Assembly (NCBI RefSeq): GCF_011038845.1
Contig: NZ_JAAKDW010000017.1
Location: 1-52,581 of the forward strand
Length of the DNA stretch: 52,581 nt
Source of the DNA: Enterococcus sp. ZJ1622
GTDB lineage: Bacteria > Bacillota > Bacilli > Lactobacillales > Enterococcaceae
Reading direction: 5' to 3'
Position numbers and translations under genes: made by a program. Positions within the stretch are counted from its first letter, which is position 1. The number at the start of each line of letters is the position of its first letter. The notes below the pieces were generated by a model. That model was given only the letters and a program-made list of their open reading frames with translations. It did no database searches and was not told the origin of the DNA. This document shows positions 52,441-52,581 of the stretch, piece by piece.

Positions 52441-52581
52441 TTGAACCTCTCATAAATCATAACCACCCTTCAAAAGGGTGGTTTGCACCAGGGCTATAAG
52501 CCCTTAACACCGGCCAGCGCCTAAAGACGCTGGCTCTCTCATTTCATGTTCAAGCCATATTGCCTTTGCCACTTTTGCCCA
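52441..52581 (-). ncRNA. Candidate omega RNA at the right end of an IS200/IS605-type element
   Basis: Three hairpins lie in a row: GCCAGCG/CGCTGGC (52513-52534), AGGGCT/AGCCCT (52490-52504) and AACCACCCTT/AAGGGTGGTT (52461-52483). On the minus strand the block ends GAGAGGTTCAA at 52441. As I recall, IS605/TnpB elements end in TTCAA-like strings, and their guide RNA scaffold overlaps the 3' end of tnpB. The next about 16-20 minus-strand bases (52440 downwards, starting ATCTAATCTTACTTAT) would be the guide. The element runs off the window. Confidence 0.6.
52504..52581 (-). CDS. C-terminal end of a TnpB-like protein (partial)
   Basis: The only minus-strand frame open from the window edge runs 25 codons and stops with TAA at 52506-52504, inside the hairpin block. 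The visible peptide ends with LEHEMREPASLGAGRC. Overlap of the last tnpB codons with the RNA scaffold is usual in this family. The nuclease domain lies outside the window, so the call rests on position and the RNA end. Confidence 0.45.
   Translation of the reverse strand, partial: WAKVAKAIWLEHEMREPASLGAGRC

Noticed and set aside
1-52581. tRNA or rRNA genes
   Set aside because: I saw no cloverleaf with the conserved GGTTCGAATCC-type arm and no rRNA strings.

Overview
The window looks like chromosomal DNA of a low-GC lactic acid bacterium, most probably Enterococcus faecium or a close relative. The reasons are AT-rich codon use, strong AGGAGG ribosome sites, a three-pilin plus sortase C locus of the ebp (emp) type with a Mga-like regulator beside it, a trpXYZ-type transporter followed by a shikimate operon, and an HrtBA-type heme exporter. 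The species call is an inference from gene families; no marker gene is present.

Layout. 1-2250: foreign-looking segment with ten 13-bp iterons, a small ribbon-helix-helix-like protein, a 57-aa protein and an ISLre2-type transposase; this resembles a plasmid maintenance fragment. 2500-5582: tryptophan-type ABC transporter (trpXYZ) behind a leader that encodes a short peptide with two Trp codons and contains mutually exclusive hairpins ending in a terminator. 5626-11927: shikimate operon aroE-aroF-aroB-aroC-aroA-aroK behind its own promoter and a possible attenuator; tyrA and pheA are not in it. 12032-16659: LCP cell-wall ligase, VOC protein, topoisomerase III and a small membrane protein. 17383-20000: L-lactate dehydrogenase and a cluster of small, mostly membrane, proteins of unknown role. 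20106-26500: ascorbate-family PTS with its EIIA fused to the PRD regulator, a small repeat protein, a Gfo/Idh/MocA oxidoreductase and a divergent RpiR regulator.

26572-35853: pilus locus. ebpA (tip, VWA domain), ebpB, ebpC (major pilin) and srtC run on the minus strand, with the regulator ebpR divergent. 35949-40627: heme-efflux type ABC transporter hrtBA with an HrtR-like TetR repressor and two matching 19-bp palindromes, then a divergent two-component system. 40725-46710: DUF2382 stress protein, a tyrosine-recombinase homologue that has lost most catalytic residues, an orphan AMP-forming ligase, and a vitamin B6 salvage trio (kinase, ECF S component, UPF0340). 46847-52373: a broken oligo-1,6-glucosidase gene, a single-chain MoxR AAA+/VWA protein with a partner gene, and a DegV protein. 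52441-52581: the right end of an IS200/IS605-type element with a candidate omega RNA and the last codons of tnpB.

Most notable: the leader-peptide attenuator of trpXYZ (unusual in a phylum where T-boxes are the common solution), a possible second attenuator in front of the aro operon, the catalytically degenerate Xer protein, the small-protein cluster near 18.5-20 kb, the AAA+/VWA pair, and the TnpB guide-RNA end at the right edge.
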